Shown piece after piece: positions 54,521-63,562 of a stretch of DNA of 64,000 nucleotides; position 1 is the first letter of the stretch, and each line of letters starts with the position of its first letter. Origin of the DNA: JANSWP01 sp041941305 (GTDB lineage: Bacteria; Bacteroidota; Bacteroidia; Chitinophagales; Saprospiraceae); contig JBGTQJ010000012.1 of the NCBI GenBank assembly GCA_041941305.1, positions 124,001 through 188,000 on the forward strand, given 5' to 3'. The position numbers and the translations under genes are program-made. The notes beneath the pieces were generated by a model, which saw nothing but the letters and a program-made list of their open reading frames with translations, made no database searches and was not told where the DNA came from.

Positions 54521-55225
54521 ATGAGAAAACCAACCAACAGAACTCCATTCGAAAAATACCTTCAAAAACGAAAATTTGATTTATTGCTTTCGGAAGATTT
54601 TGAGGATCGTGAAGTGCTTGAGGTGGGGGTTAAAGACGGTGAAAATCTCAAAAGATTGATAGGAAAAAGAGCAAAAGCATTGTTCGGCTTGGTTAACTCC
54701 TCCAAACAATTGCCATATGTAAAAAAAAATATTGAAGGTTTGCCAATTGACTTATCTTCCATCAGAGGTAAATTTTTACCCTTTCCCCGGCAAGCGTTTG
54801 ATTTAACTTATACCCTTTGTTTTCTTCAAAGAATAACAGATAAAAGGAAATTTGATACCCTATTAAGGGAGATTTGTAGATCATCTGATAATATTCTAAT
54901 CCTGATTGAAAGCACTGAATTGGAAATAGAAAAAGGAGAAAATTATATTGGTCGTCCAATCCAGGAATATGTTGAATTTTGTCAAAGAAACAAGTTTGTC
55001 TTTCTAAGAAAGGAATTTATCAATATAGAAATCAGTCAAAAAGTATGTGATTTAATTTCCAATCTATTCGATTCACATAATGGCCAATTTAAAACTCCCT
55101 CTTCCTTGACAATATTCCTTCAAAATCTAACTTTGCCCTTAACCACTGCTTTAGACAGTTTTTTTCCTGCCAATAGAAATATCACCAAAATGGTTTTTAA
55201 AAGGCAGCATGATGAATTTTATTAA
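54521..55225 (+). CDS. degenerate methyltransferase-like protein
   Basis: A 234-residue cytoplasmic protein with an outline of the class I SAM-dependent methyltransferase fold. VLEVGVKDGENLKRL stands where motif I (E/DxGxGxG) is expected, then ALFGLVNSSKQLPYVKK as strand 2 and LPFPRQAFDLTYTLCFLQRITDK as the region of motif IV. Motif I is weak (EVGVKDG), so SAM binding is doubtful. The substrate is unknown. It lies between a lipoprotein gene (18 bp) and the nuclease-helicase gene (20 bp) and is probably cotranscribed with both. Confidence 0.7.
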   Translation: MRKPTNRTPFEKYLQKRKFDLLLSEDFEDREVLEVGVKDGENLKRLIGKRAKALFGLVNSSKQLPYVKKNIEGLPIDLSSIRGKFLPFPRQAFDLTYTLCFLQRITDKRKFDTLLREICRSSDNILILIESTELEIEKGENYIGRPIQEYVEFCQRNKFVFLRKEFINIEISQKVCDLISNLFDSHNGQFKTPSSLTIFLQNLTLPLTTALDSFFPANRNITKMVFKRQHDEFY

Positions 55226-55245
55226 TATGAAGTGGACAACAGGAA

Positions 55246-58200
55246 ATGCTTCCTGGTTTCTACGACAAAGCCTATGATTTCTTGAAGGGACAAAAATCAA
55301 CAGAACTGGCACAGCTTTTTTATAAAGAATTGCTCAAGATCCACCAACTGGATTTATTACCCCTGCCCACAAAAATAAAAAAGCTGTTTGAGCTGCTCCA
55401 ACTATCTTTTTTTGAAGTCACAAAGAAAGAAAAGATCCAGTTCACTACCCTATTCTCAAGGATTGCCTTTGTTACCCACAAATTTGATTTTGATAAAAAA
55501 CTACAATATCTAATCCATCTATTCAGAAAGCAATATCGGGAAGCGGATGATTTGAATACTTATCAACTGGGGCAGTATGTTTTGGCTAATACAATTCATA
55601 ATTTATTTGGTCAGGAAATTTTGGATGAGTTAAAAACAATTTTGGAAAAAGATTTCTCTTTCAATTTTCCACAAGATGAAATAGCCGGCTTTAGGAAAAA
55701 AATTAAAGTGGTTGCCTTAGCCGATGATTTTGATAATTTCCAATTGTTGGTAAAGGATGCCCACAAGCCTACTGATACCAAAAGGGTTCAGTATAATATT
55801 GCACATCGAAATGAAAACTTCAATAAAACTATTGAAGAAATCAGGGAAGTTTTTGGATTCCCTTTAAATCTAAATCTATTAGATGTAGAAATTGACAAAG
55901 ATGGGGTTTATCGACCCCAGGCGATTGTGGTTGAACCCGATTATTTAGTGGATGTTTCAGCTATCTCAGAATGTTTTAAAGAATTTGGAACCATACCTGT
56001 TTTTTATTTGCTCAAAAAGTACCTTCCTTTTGAAGCCTCAAAGTATCTGATGATTGGGAATATTGCCAATTATTTTTTGGACGAATTAATGACCAATCCG
56101 CAAGTCACTTTTAAAGAAACCTTTCCTAAAGTGTTTAGATTGAACCCACTCACCTTTGCGCTTTTCAACAATCAAACCTTAAGTGAAATCATGAAAAATT
56201 CACAAAAACATTTTGTGAATTTAAAACGACTTATTCTCCAGGAATTGGAAAAATTTGAGATTGAAAAAGAGGGATGTTATCTGGAACCTTCCTTTTTTTC
56301 AGAAACTTATGGAATTCAGGGCAGACTGGATGTATTCTACCCAAAAGGCAAAAAATCGGCAATCATTGAATTAAAAAGTGGTAAAGCCTATATGCCCAAT
56401 CGATATGGGATCAGTCAAAACCATTATACGCAAACGCTTCTGTACGATTTAATTGTTAAGTCCGTTTTTGGGAATGAAATGGAACCAACCAATTATATCC
56501 TCTATTCTGGATTGGATATGAGAAATATGCGCTTTGCCCCAGTTATAAAAGCGCAACAGTATGAGGCTATCCGATTGAGGAATTCATTGGTAGCGATTGA
56601 ATACAAATTATTGTCAAATCCCGAGCTACTCCTTTCCAGGATTCAAAGTAGCAGGTATCCTCATCTAAAAGGATTTTTAAAATCCGATATAGGCTCTTTT
56701 GAAAAAGTGTATTCGGAGCTTTCACCAACAGAGCAAGACTATTTTAAAGCTTTTTCCAGCTTTATTGCCAGAGAACACTTGTTGGCGAAAACAGGTATTC
56801 AAGGTTCAGATAGGGTAAATGGACTTGCCAACCTTTGGCTAAATCACCATTCAGAAAAGGAAGAGAATTTTGAGATATTGGCAAATTTAAAAATTGAATT
56901 GAATCGTGCTGCCAAAGAGGACCCTATTATCATTTTTAATAAAACTGAATCCACCAACCCGCTTGCCAATTTTCGAAAAGGAGATATCGCAGTACTTTAC
57001 CCTAAAATTGGCTCTAACAATACCGTATTAAACAGTCAAATTTTTAAAGGTATCATTCAGGAAATTAGCCATAATCAAGTCATTTTAAGATTGCGGTATA
57101 AGCAATTTCATAGCAATATTTTTGATGAATATTCAATATGGAACATCGAACATGACATGATGGATATGGGCTTTATAGGCATGTATAGAGGCTTATTTGA
57201 ATTCGCAAAGGCTCCAAAAAACAAGAGAGATTTATTGTTGACGAATATTCCGCCTGGTGAACCATATTCAATCGAAATAGAACCGGTGGAGGAATTGACA
57301 AAAGAACAAAATCTGGTATTGAAAAAAGCATTGTCTGCAAAGGACTATTTTCTACTTTGGGGTCCTCCGGGAACAGGTAAGACCAGTAAAATGTTGAAAC
57401 ACCTGGTAAAATTTCTAATGTCTGAAACTCAGGAAAATCTATTGGTTTTGGCATATACAAATCGGGCAGTTGATGAGCTTTGTGAAGCCATACTTGCTGG
57501 TTTTGGAGAACATTTTTTAAGAATTGGCTCCCCCTACTCTACTGCTTCAGCATTTCATCAAAATTTATTGTCAACCCAATTAAAAACGATCAATACTAGA
57601 ACAGCTTTAAGAGCAATTTTGGAAAAGCACCGGATTTTTGTGAGTACTGTTGCTTCATTTTCAAACAGAAGAGAATTGATAAAACTGAAAAAGTTTGATA
57701 CCGTAATTATAGACGAAGCTTCCCAGATTCTTGAACCTCACCTGGTAGGTTTATTGCCTCACTTTAAACGTTTTATCCTCATTGGAGACCATTTGCAATT
57801 GCCGGCTGTAGTCGTTCAAAAAGAAGAAGAATCAAGAGTAGAAAATGAGGACTTGAATGAATTGGGCTTATTGAACAGAAGAAACTCTTTGTTTGAAAGA
57901 CTTTTCAAAAGAAGTGTGGCTGAAGATTGGACCTGGGCTTTTGATAAATTGAGCCATCAGGGACGGATGCATCGGGAAATCATGGCTTTTCCAAACAAGC
58001 ATTTTTATGGCGGTTTTTTGAATATTCTTCCAAAGCATATTGAACATTCAAAAAATCAAAAATCCAGTCTAAGAAAAATAAAACAGGAATATGATGATGT
58101 CTATCAAATGCTTTTATCGAATCAGCGATTAATCTTTATTCCTACCAAAGTTGATCCCAATAGCATTACAGGAAAAACCAATAGAAATGAGGCTGAATTG

Positions 58201-58602
58201 GTAGCAAAATTGGTTGAAAGTTCCATCAAACTCCTAAAATTAAATGATTCCAGTTTTTCAAAAAATTCAATTGGGATTATCACTCCCTATCGCGCCCAAA
58301 TTGCACAAATAAGAGAAGTCTTGATTTCAAAAAATATTGATCTGGAAAAGTTGACCATAGATACAGTTGAAAGATACCAAGGGGGTGCAAGAGATATCAT
58401 CATCCTTTCCCTCTGTACCAATTCCACAAGACAATTGGAATCATTAATTTCCACATCAACAGAAGGTGTGGACAGAAAATTAAATGTAGCTTTGACCAGA
58501 GCCAAAGAACAAGTAATTATTCTGGGAAATGAAGATATTCTGAATAACAATCCAGTATACAAAGCCTTAATCCAGTTCTGTCACAATGAAAAAATCCAAT
58601 GA
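55246..58602 (+). CDS. Dna2-like protein: RecB-type nuclease fused to a superfamily 1 helicase
   Basis: An 1118-residue DNA-processing protein. The N-terminal half includes a PD-(D/E)xK nuclease core (GRLDVFYPKGKKSAIIELKSG near residues 359-379, then QNHYTQTLLYDLIV). After an OB-like segment comes a UPF1/Dna2-type helicase: Walker A GPPGTGKT near 706-713, IIDEASQILEPHLVG with DEAS near 822, LIGDHLQLPAVV, LSHQGRMHREIM, IGIITPYRAQI, DTVERYQGGARDIIILSL and LNVALTRAKEQVIILGN. It could act in replication, repair or foreign DNA restriction. Such fusions occur both as housekeeping and defence genes. It closes a plus-strand run just before the tRNA gene. Confidence 0.87.
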   Translation: MLPGFYDKAYDFLKGQKSTELAQLFYKELLKIHQLDLLPLPTKIKKLFELLQLSFFEVTKKEKIQFTTLFSRIAFVTHKFDFDKKLQYLIHLFRKQYREADDLNTYQLGQYVLANTIHNLFGQEILDELKTILEKDFSFNFPQDEIAGFRKKIKVVALADDFDNFQLLVKDAHKPTDTKRVQYNIAHRNENFNKTIEEIREVFGFPLNLNLLDVEIDKDGVYRPQAIVVEPDYLVDVSAISECFKEFGTIPVFYLLKKYLPFEASKYLMIGNIANYFLDELMTNPQVTFKETFPKVFRLNPLTFALFNNQTLSEIMKNSQKHFVNLKRLILQELEKFEIEKEGCYLEPSFFSETYGIQGRLDVFYPKGKKSAIIELKSGKAYMPNRYGISQNHYTQTLLYDLIVKSVFGNEMEPTNYILYSGLDMRNMRFAPVIKAQQYEAIRLRNSLVAIEYKLLSNPELLLSRIQSSRYPHLKGFLKSDIGSFEKVYSELSPTEQDYFKAFSSFIAREHLLAKTGIQGSDRVNGLANLWLNHHSEKEENFEILANLKIELNRAAKEDPIIIFNKTESTNPLANFRKGDIAVLYPKIGSNNTVLNSQIFKGIIQEISHNQVILRLRYKQFHSNIFDEYSIWNIEHDMMDMGFIGMYRGLFEFAKAPKNKRDLLLTNIPPGEPYSIEIEPVEELTKEQNLVLKKALSAKDYFLLWGPPGTGKTSKMLKHLVKFLMSETQENLLVLAYTNRAVDELCEAILAGFGEHFLRIGSPYSTASAFHQNLLSTQLKTINTRTALRAILEKHRIFVSTVASFSNRRELIKLKKFDTVIIDEASQILEPHLVGLLPHFKRFILIGDHLQLPAVVVQKEEESRVENEDLNELGLLNRRNSLFERLFKRSVAEDWTWAFDKLSHQGRMHREIMAFPNKHFYGGFLNILPKHIEHSKNQKSSLRKIKQEYDDVYQMLLSNQRLIFIPTKVDPNSITGKTNRNEAELVAKLVESSIKLLKLNDSSFSKNSIGIITPYRAQIAQIREVLISKNIDLEKLTIDTVERYQGGARDIIILSLCTNSTRQLESLISTSTEGVDRKLNVALTRAKEQVIILGNEDILNNNPVYKALIQFCHNEKIQ

Positions 58603-58656
58603 GCATCATTTTGAAAAAATTAGAGGTAGAAAAAAAGAAGAAAGTGTTTTTCCATC

Positions 58657-58686
58657 TTGAAAAATAGCATAACAAATATAAATTTG
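58657..58686 (+). promoter_or_regulatory. tRNA-Arg promoter
   Basis: TTG (58657-58659), a 19-bp spacer and TAAATTTG (58679-58686) match the Bacteroidota promoter exactly, with the tRNA beginning 10 bp later. Confidence 0.75.
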
Positions 58687-58695
58687 CACCAACAT

Positions 58696-58767
58696 GGCCC
58701 CGTAGTTCAAGGGATAGAATAGGAGTTTCCTAAACTCTAGATCCAGGTTCGAGTCCTGGCGGGGCTA
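58696..58767 (+). tRNA. tRNA-Arg, anticodon CCT
   Basis: A 72-nt cloverleaf without encoded CCA. The acceptor arm GGCCCCG pairs with CGGGGCT with a G-U pair at the end. T8 and A9 are in place. The anticodon stem GGAGT/ACTCT carries loop TTCCTAA, so the anticodon is CCT and it reads AGG (Arg). The T arm is CCAGG-TTCGAGT-CCTGG. The discriminator is A. tRNA genes are frequent integration sites, and the accessory block starts just downstream. Confidence 0.95.
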
Positions 58768-58887
58768 CTCATAATACCTTGTACACACTTCTAATTTCCT
58801 TTAAATCAATAAATCAGAGCAACCAAAATCGATTTTTTTTCACTAATTATGACTTGGTGCTTATTAAATGGAAAGAATTACCAATAA

Positions 58888-59631
58888 TTAGAAATTATTT
58901 AAATTCAATATTGAATTGATTAGCTGATTTCGTTGAACAGTCAATTCTTTTGATTCTTTCAACCCTCCAATTTCGTCTTTTTTTAAGGCTTGCAACTGGG
59001 CTTTAAGAGAAATTACTTGACTGCTGAAATCCTTATCTTTTTTCCTATCAGCAATTTTATTTAATTCGTCAAGTGCATTTACCAACTTTCCATTAGCTAC
59101 TTGTGATTGGACCAATTCCTTACTTATTTGTTCTTGCTTTTTTTGAAGTTTATTACGTATAAATGAATTTTGATTTTTAGGGGATAATTCGAATATTTCC
59201 ATTAGGTCATTGTTGATTCCACTGAGGAAATCCATCTTTTTCTGATTCCTTTTTTTAGCATATTTCTTTATATGAGAAATTACCAGATTTCCTATCTGGA
59301 TGCAAATATCATCTGTTTCTAATTCAAATTCTTCATACTTTGCCTTAATTAATACCTTTCGACATTCGTATTTTTCGATTTCACTTAATTCCTCAGTAGA
59401 TTCAAAATAAGCTTTTTCGAATTCTTCAATTAACTTAAGAATCTTTCCATCAAATTGACGATCGATTTCTTTCCTCAAATAAAAAATAATAGCTAAGAAA
59501 GCCTTATCCTCCTTAGGAATGTCCACAAACTTTGTATCAATAAATTGATCAATAGATTCATCAGGAATACTAGTCCTTGGTATTCTCGCGATCAGCTCAA
59601 TTGTTTGTTGATATAACTCAATTTTGGACAT
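58888..59631 (-). CDS. EAD11-domain partner protein of the SIR2-ABC system
   Basis: A 247-residue soluble protein. The first 170 residues are helical and charged, without a motif I know (FLAIIFYLRKEIDRQFDGKI, KKYAKKRNQKKMDFL). Residues 172-247 form a domain alignable to residues 300-375 of the neighbouring SIR2-ABC protein: shared features are GKL/GKM, LDEL/LEAL, DKDFSSQVISL/DKSFSNDVIVL, LKKDEIGG/LKQREFQG and RNQLINSIL/NNQLVEKVL. I assign both to effector-associated domain 11, a homotypic adaptor of bacterial conflict systems. It lies 47 bp downstream of the SIR2-ABC gene, same strand. The N-terminal part may be an unrecognised effector or regulator. Confidence 0.78.
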   Translation of the reverse strand: MSKIELYQQTIELIARIPRTSIPDESIDQFIDTKFVDIPKEDKAFLAIIFYLRKEIDRQFDGKILKLIEEFEKAYFESTEELSEIEKYECRKVLIKAKYEEFELETDDICIQIGNLVISHIKKYAKKRNQKKMDFLSGINNDLMEIFELSPKNQNSFIRNKLQKKQEQISKELVQSQVANGKLVNALDELNKIADRKKDKDFSSQVISLKAQLQALKKDEIGGLKESKELTVQRNQLINSILNLNNF

Positions 59632-59678
59632 ACTCCTTAGTTTAGTACAACAATTCTATGCTTTGAATTAATTTTAAT

Positions 59679-62480
59679 TCAATCATTGTTAAATAAATCC
59701 ATTTCTTCCCTTGCAATTTTCACCAAATAATAAAAATCTTCTAACAAAGTGTCTAGTTCATTTTGTTCTTTAAAAGAGAGATCATCTCTCTGTGATAATT
59801 CTGAGATTCTATTTTTGATATGATCCCGTTTTGGTATTAATTCTTTATAATGAACAAATGTGTCATTGGTTTCCTTTAATTGGAAAACCTCTTTTAGAAT
59901 GTCGTCCATCTCCTCACCAATAAAATCCTTAGAATATTTTTCAACGAAAAAGCCTTCTTCATCAATTCTTTTTTTGAGAACAGCCACCTCATCCTCTCTA
60001 CACCCAAGAACAACCATGGGACTATGCGCCGTAATTATGAATTGTACATTTGGGAATTTTTTTCGTAGCAAGTCGATGATTTTTTTTTGCCAGGCTGGAT
60101 GGAGATGAGCGTCAATTTCATCAATAATAACTATTCCTGATTGATATCGAATATCTTTTTCTGAAACCTCAGTTTTTATTGCCTTAAGGAAATTGAAAAT
60201 AAGACCAAAAATAGATAAGACGGAAAGAGTCCCCTGGGAAGCATATTGGATTGGGAGTGGATTTGGATTGCCTTCTGTGATAACTTCCATTGCAAACTCT
60301 GCATTACCAATTGCTTCAATTCGATGAAAGGTGAATTGATTATCTGTAAGTTCTTTAACCACACTTTCAATAAGTTGAAATATTTCCAGATCAAAGCTTT
60401 TTTTATTATCTAAATATTCAATGCATAGTTCATATAGGAAAGTTTGAATCAAGCCTTCGTATGGTATCTGTTGCAAGAAGTGAAAAGCACCATTTTCCCG
60501 GAAATTACTCAATGAAGGTTCGCCCAAGCGAATACTCGTTTTATTTCTATCCACGAAACGAAGATCTGGGATAGCTAAAATTGGTATTTTTCCTGATTTT
60601 TCCTGAAACATTGTTTTTGTTCGAAGGATACGTGGAGTTTTGGACTCCTGTCCTAATTGAAGCAATACGAAAGGATTATTGTCTGATTTGCGAAAATAAA
60701 TAGAAGTTATATCCTGGTCATGTTCCAACAATGCTGTGATTAACCGTAATAAATGGCTTTTCCCAAAACCATTTTTCCCCAATAAAATATTGATTTTAGG
60801 GTTTAATTCCCAAGTGAAATCACCAAAATTAGCTATTGATTTGACTTGAAGATATTCAACAATTGTATTATTTCGAACATTTTTTTCAAATGCTATGGTA
60901 TCCTGAATTAAGCTACACTTTTCAGCTGCATGAAGTCGATTCTCTTCTTGATTAAGATTCCTATAAATTCTCTCCAATCCCTCCCAAGCAGGTAAATAAT
61001 ATTCAAAAATATCAATACTTGATTCATACAGCTTTTTGGCTTGTTCCAATCGACCTGCTTGTTCATTTTTATAGGCCTTATCACATATTATTGACACTTC
61101 TGAAGCTAATGGATGATTTGAGGGATCCTTATGGATATCTAAAATAGACTTCTTGTCTCTAAGTTCGGAAAATTGTTTTTTTCTTGCGGCTGAAGCCTCC
61201 AGCACGTTTCGTTCTTCTTTTTTTTCTTTTTCAAATTCCAGCTGATCAATTTTTTGACTTAGCTGATTATTTTTCAATTTGAGTTTTTCCAACTCAGATA
61301 ATCCAAATTGCTTCTTCCTTATGTTATCAGTTAAATTATCGAAATATGGATCTATTGTGTCAATAAGTGATAATACCTTTTCTACAAGTTGATTATTTTC
61401 TACTGCAAAATCTCTCATATCAATAGTTCCCTGGAATTCTCTTTGTTTCAATAATTTGAACCTATTGTTAAGGACTATTACATCATTGGAAAAAGATTTA
61501 TCATTTGTTAATTTACTAAACTCCTTGAGAGCCTCTAATGTAGTTTCCATTTTTCCTGCCGCTATTAGTTCTACTAACCGGTTTTTTGCTTCAGAGCGGC
61601 CCTGATTAAAAAAAGATCTAAATTCATCTGGTATTAGAATTGAATCTTCAACAGGATTAGAAAGACCTGCATCTTGGCACTTATCATAGAGCTGACGCAG
61701 AAAATCATATTGATCGTAAGGAATAAATTCAATATTAAACTCTGATTCTACCCTGCCAACTAGTAAAGTTTTCTCTTGCCTTGAGATATCAATCCTTTCA
61801 ATTTCCTGTAGTTTATCCCTATGAAGGTTAAGAACCCGTAATAATATCCTGGTAAACCAGTCTTCGTATCGAAAGCCCAAAAAGATGAATATTTCAGAAC
61901 TTTCGAGTTTGAAACGAATCTCCTCAGACATACTTCTTCCCTTAAAAATAGATTCCAAGTACTCAAAACGATCCCCTTCAGTTAGTACTAAGGATTCGGG
62001 CTCTGTAATTGTGCCAAGAAGGTAATAGATAATTGGGCGATCAGGAGATAAATTTAAATTTTCACTGGCTTTTCGATTTCGAAAATAAAAATCAAATGAA
62101 TATGGAATTCTTTCTTTATCAAATGATTCCATAAGTTTAGTATCAGGATTTAAAGAAAGAATTACTGAAAAAGGAATTTTGGAAATCATTTCATAAACCT
62201 GCTCTAACCAAGGAAAATTCATTTTTTGATAAAATTCCTCTAATAGTCTAGTCGTTTTTCTCCGAAACCTACTTTTCTTAAAAAGAAACACTCCATCGTC
62301 AACATCAAAATGATGAATATAAGGCTCAGCGTTTTTTACAAAGTTATTTGCTATTATGTGATGAAGATTTTCATCTGTAGTAGGGTTGGCAAAGACACCC
62401 GGTCCAATAGCTAAAACGCATTTTCGGTTTCCAATAACGTCAATTAAATTATCCCAATCGAAATCTGAATTACTTGACAC
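59679..62480 (-). CDS. SIR2-like / EAD11 / TPR / ABC-ATPase fusion, probable defence protein
   Basis: A 933-residue multidomain protein with a GTG start. Residues 8-270: SIR2-like domain of the type common in Bacteroidota conflict proteins (CVLAIGPGVF, ILSLNPD, YYLLGTITEPESLVLT, FIFLGFRYEDWF). The Asn and Asp of LNPD are kept, but the usual catalytic His-Gly reads Leu-Gly. Residues 299-375: EAD11-like adaptor. Residues 380-445: coiled coil. About 458-525: TPR-like helices. Residues 540-870: SMC/OLD-type ABC ATPase with GKNGFGKS (568-575), SQGTLS signature (748-753), IVIIDEID (783-790, catalytic Glu 788) and TAHS switch (817-820). Likely an NAD-targeting or nucleic-acid-sensing abortive-infection protein, which is inference. 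A predicted promoter lies upstream. Confidence 0.85.
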   Translation of the reverse strand: MSSNSDFDWDNLIDVIGNRKCVLAIGPGVFANPTTDENLHHIIANNFVKNAEPYIHHFDVDDGVFLFKKSRFRRKTTRLLEEFYQKMNFPWLEQVYEMISKIPFSVILSLNPDTKLMESFDKERIPYSFDFYFRNRKASENLNLSPDRPIIYYLLGTITEPESLVLTEGDRFEYLESIFKGRSMSEEIRFKLESSEIFIFLGFRYEDWFTRILLRVLNLHRDKLQEIERIDISRQEKTLLVGRVESEFNIEFIPYDQYDFLRQLYDKCQDAGLSNPVEDSILIPDEFRSFFNQGRSEAKNRLVELIAAGKMETTLEALKEFSKLTNDKSFSNDVIVLNNRFKLLKQREFQGTIDMRDFAVENNQLVEKVLSLIDTIDPYFDNLTDNIRKKQFGLSELEKLKLKNNQLSQKIDQLEFEKEKKEERNVLEASAARKKQFSELRDKKSILDIHKDPSNHPLASEVSIICDKAYKNEQAGRLEQAKKLYESSIDIFEYYLPAWEGLERIYRNLNQEENRLHAAEKCSLIQDTIAFEKNVRNNTIVEYLQVKSIANFGDFTWELNPKINILLGKNGFGKSHLLRLITALLEHDQDITSIYFRKSDNNPFVLLQLGQESKTPRILRTKTMFQEKSGKIPILAIPDLRFVDRNKTSIRLGEPSLSNFRENGAFHFLQQIPYEGLIQTFLYELCIEYLDNKKSFDLEIFQLIESVVKELTDNQFTFHRIEAIGNAEFAMEVITEGNPNPLPIQYASQGTLSVLSIFGLIFNFLKAIKTEVSEKDIRYQSGIVIIDEIDAHLHPAWQKKIIDLLRKKFPNVQFIITAHSPMVVLGCREDEVAVLKKRIDEEGFFVEKYSKDFIGEEMDDILKEVFQLKETNDTFVHYKELIPKRDHIKNRISELSQRDDLSFKEQNELDTLLEDFYYLVKIAREEMDLFNND

Positions 62481-62529
62481 AAATTTATTTTTTATGATTT
62501 CAATAATAAAAGTCCTTGTTCACAATTAG

Positions 62530-62561
62530 CAAATATAATGGCTACTTTCTAAAGCAGGCAA
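62530..62561 (-). promoter_or_regulatory. putative promoter of the SIR2-EAD11-ABC operon
   Basis: Minus strand: TTG (62559-62561), a 21-bp spacer, then TATATTTG (62530-62537), about 50 bp before the GTG start. This would let the two-gene operon be transcribed separately from the upstream membrane protein gene. Confidence 0.5.
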
Positions 62562-62603
62562 AATGTTGTCCAAACCTTAAGAAGGTGATCCAACAAACAG
62601 ACT

Positions 62604-63506
62604 TCAAAACGTTACCGTCTTCTTCCCTCTTTCCCCTGACTCAAAAGCCTTAATCAAGCTCCCAAGCTCTTTCTGCTGCTCCAGCCTATGATCTTCCACC
62701 AGGATTTTTAAATTCTTCAAGAGCATGTAGTTAGGTGAACCTATGTTGAGGTCTTTGGTCTCAATGTATTGATAGTCGTAGCCATAGCTGTTCAGAATTG
62801 CCATCAGGATGATGTGGAAGATGTGCAGGCGATACCAGCGTAGTCGATTTTCAGATGGTTTCATCCCATCAATGAAAAGGTAAACAGGTTCAGCTGGATT
62901 AAGGTGTGCTTCCAGATTTTCAAGAAAGGCAGAGTAGGAAATGACCAAGCCTTCCTGGATGATGGTAGAATAGCAGGTTTCTAACTGATTTCGAAAGAAA
63001 TGATCTGTAGCAAATCCAGCTTCATATCTGTCACCATTAGGTAGGGTAAAATCTTTAAATAATTTGACATCCGTCATTAGGCCTTCTGCCAGATTGAGAA
63101 ATTTGATCAATTCGAGTTCGTTGGTATGTGCGATAGTGGTATCTAAATAGATCAAATTGTCCTGGATGACTCTTTTCCAGGCAAAAACGGCAAGAAATCT
63201 ATAGACAAATGAATGCATATAATGCCTTTCTTTATTTTCAAAATCCCCATCAACATTATGCATCCCCTTTTTATGATGTCTGGATAAATTCCGTATCCGA
63301 TGATTCAGGTCATCGATGCTTTTTAGTAGTGGTACTTTGTATTTGCCCAATACCTCTTTTATTTTTCTTCGCTGATCGGCTTCAAAGTCAGCTTTCAACT
63401 TGAAGTCATAATATCTCCGATCAAGGTATAATTTGGTGATGATAGTTGTTATGACGGATGTGATGGCAGCGACGATGGCAGCTACCTCTCTAGGATCTAG
63501 TTCCAT
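62604..63506 (-). CDS. membrane-anchored protein of unknown function
   Basis: A 300-residue protein with one N-terminal transmembrane helix (VAAIVAAITSVITTIITKLYL), then a basic, helical region (RRYYDFKLKADFEADQRRKIKEVL). A longer soluble domain rich in His, Tyr and Phe follows (HYMHSFVYRFLAVFAWKRVI, RWYRLHIFHIILMAILNSYGY). The soluble part is probably cytoplasmic. I recognise no family. It lies on the same strand between the transposase fragment and the SIR2-ABC gene (123 bp). It could be cargo, a third component or unrelated. Confidence 0.72.
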   Translation of the reverse strand: MELDPREVAAIVAAITSVITTIITKLYLDRRYYDFKLKADFEADQRRKIKEVLGKYKVPLLKSIDDLNHRIRNLSRHHKKGMHNVDGDFENKERHYMHSFVYRFLAVFAWKRVIQDNLIYLDTTIAHTNELELIKFLNLAEGLMTDVKLFKDFTLPNGDRYEAGFATDHFFRNQLETCYSTIIQEGLVISYSAFLENLEAHLNPAEPVYLFIDGMKPSENRLRWYRLHIFHIILMAILNSYGYDYQYIETKDLNIGSPNYMLLKNLKILVEDHRLEQQKELGSLIKAFESGERGKKTVTF

Positions 63507-63562
63507 AATAAAGGAAGTGTTGGTTTTTCTATTCCTGGCTAAATTAACTTGACAAAGTCATG

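Noticed and set aside
63507..63562. Terminal inverted repeat of the IS701-type element
   Set aside because: Only one end of the element is in the window, so no inverted partner can be compared.
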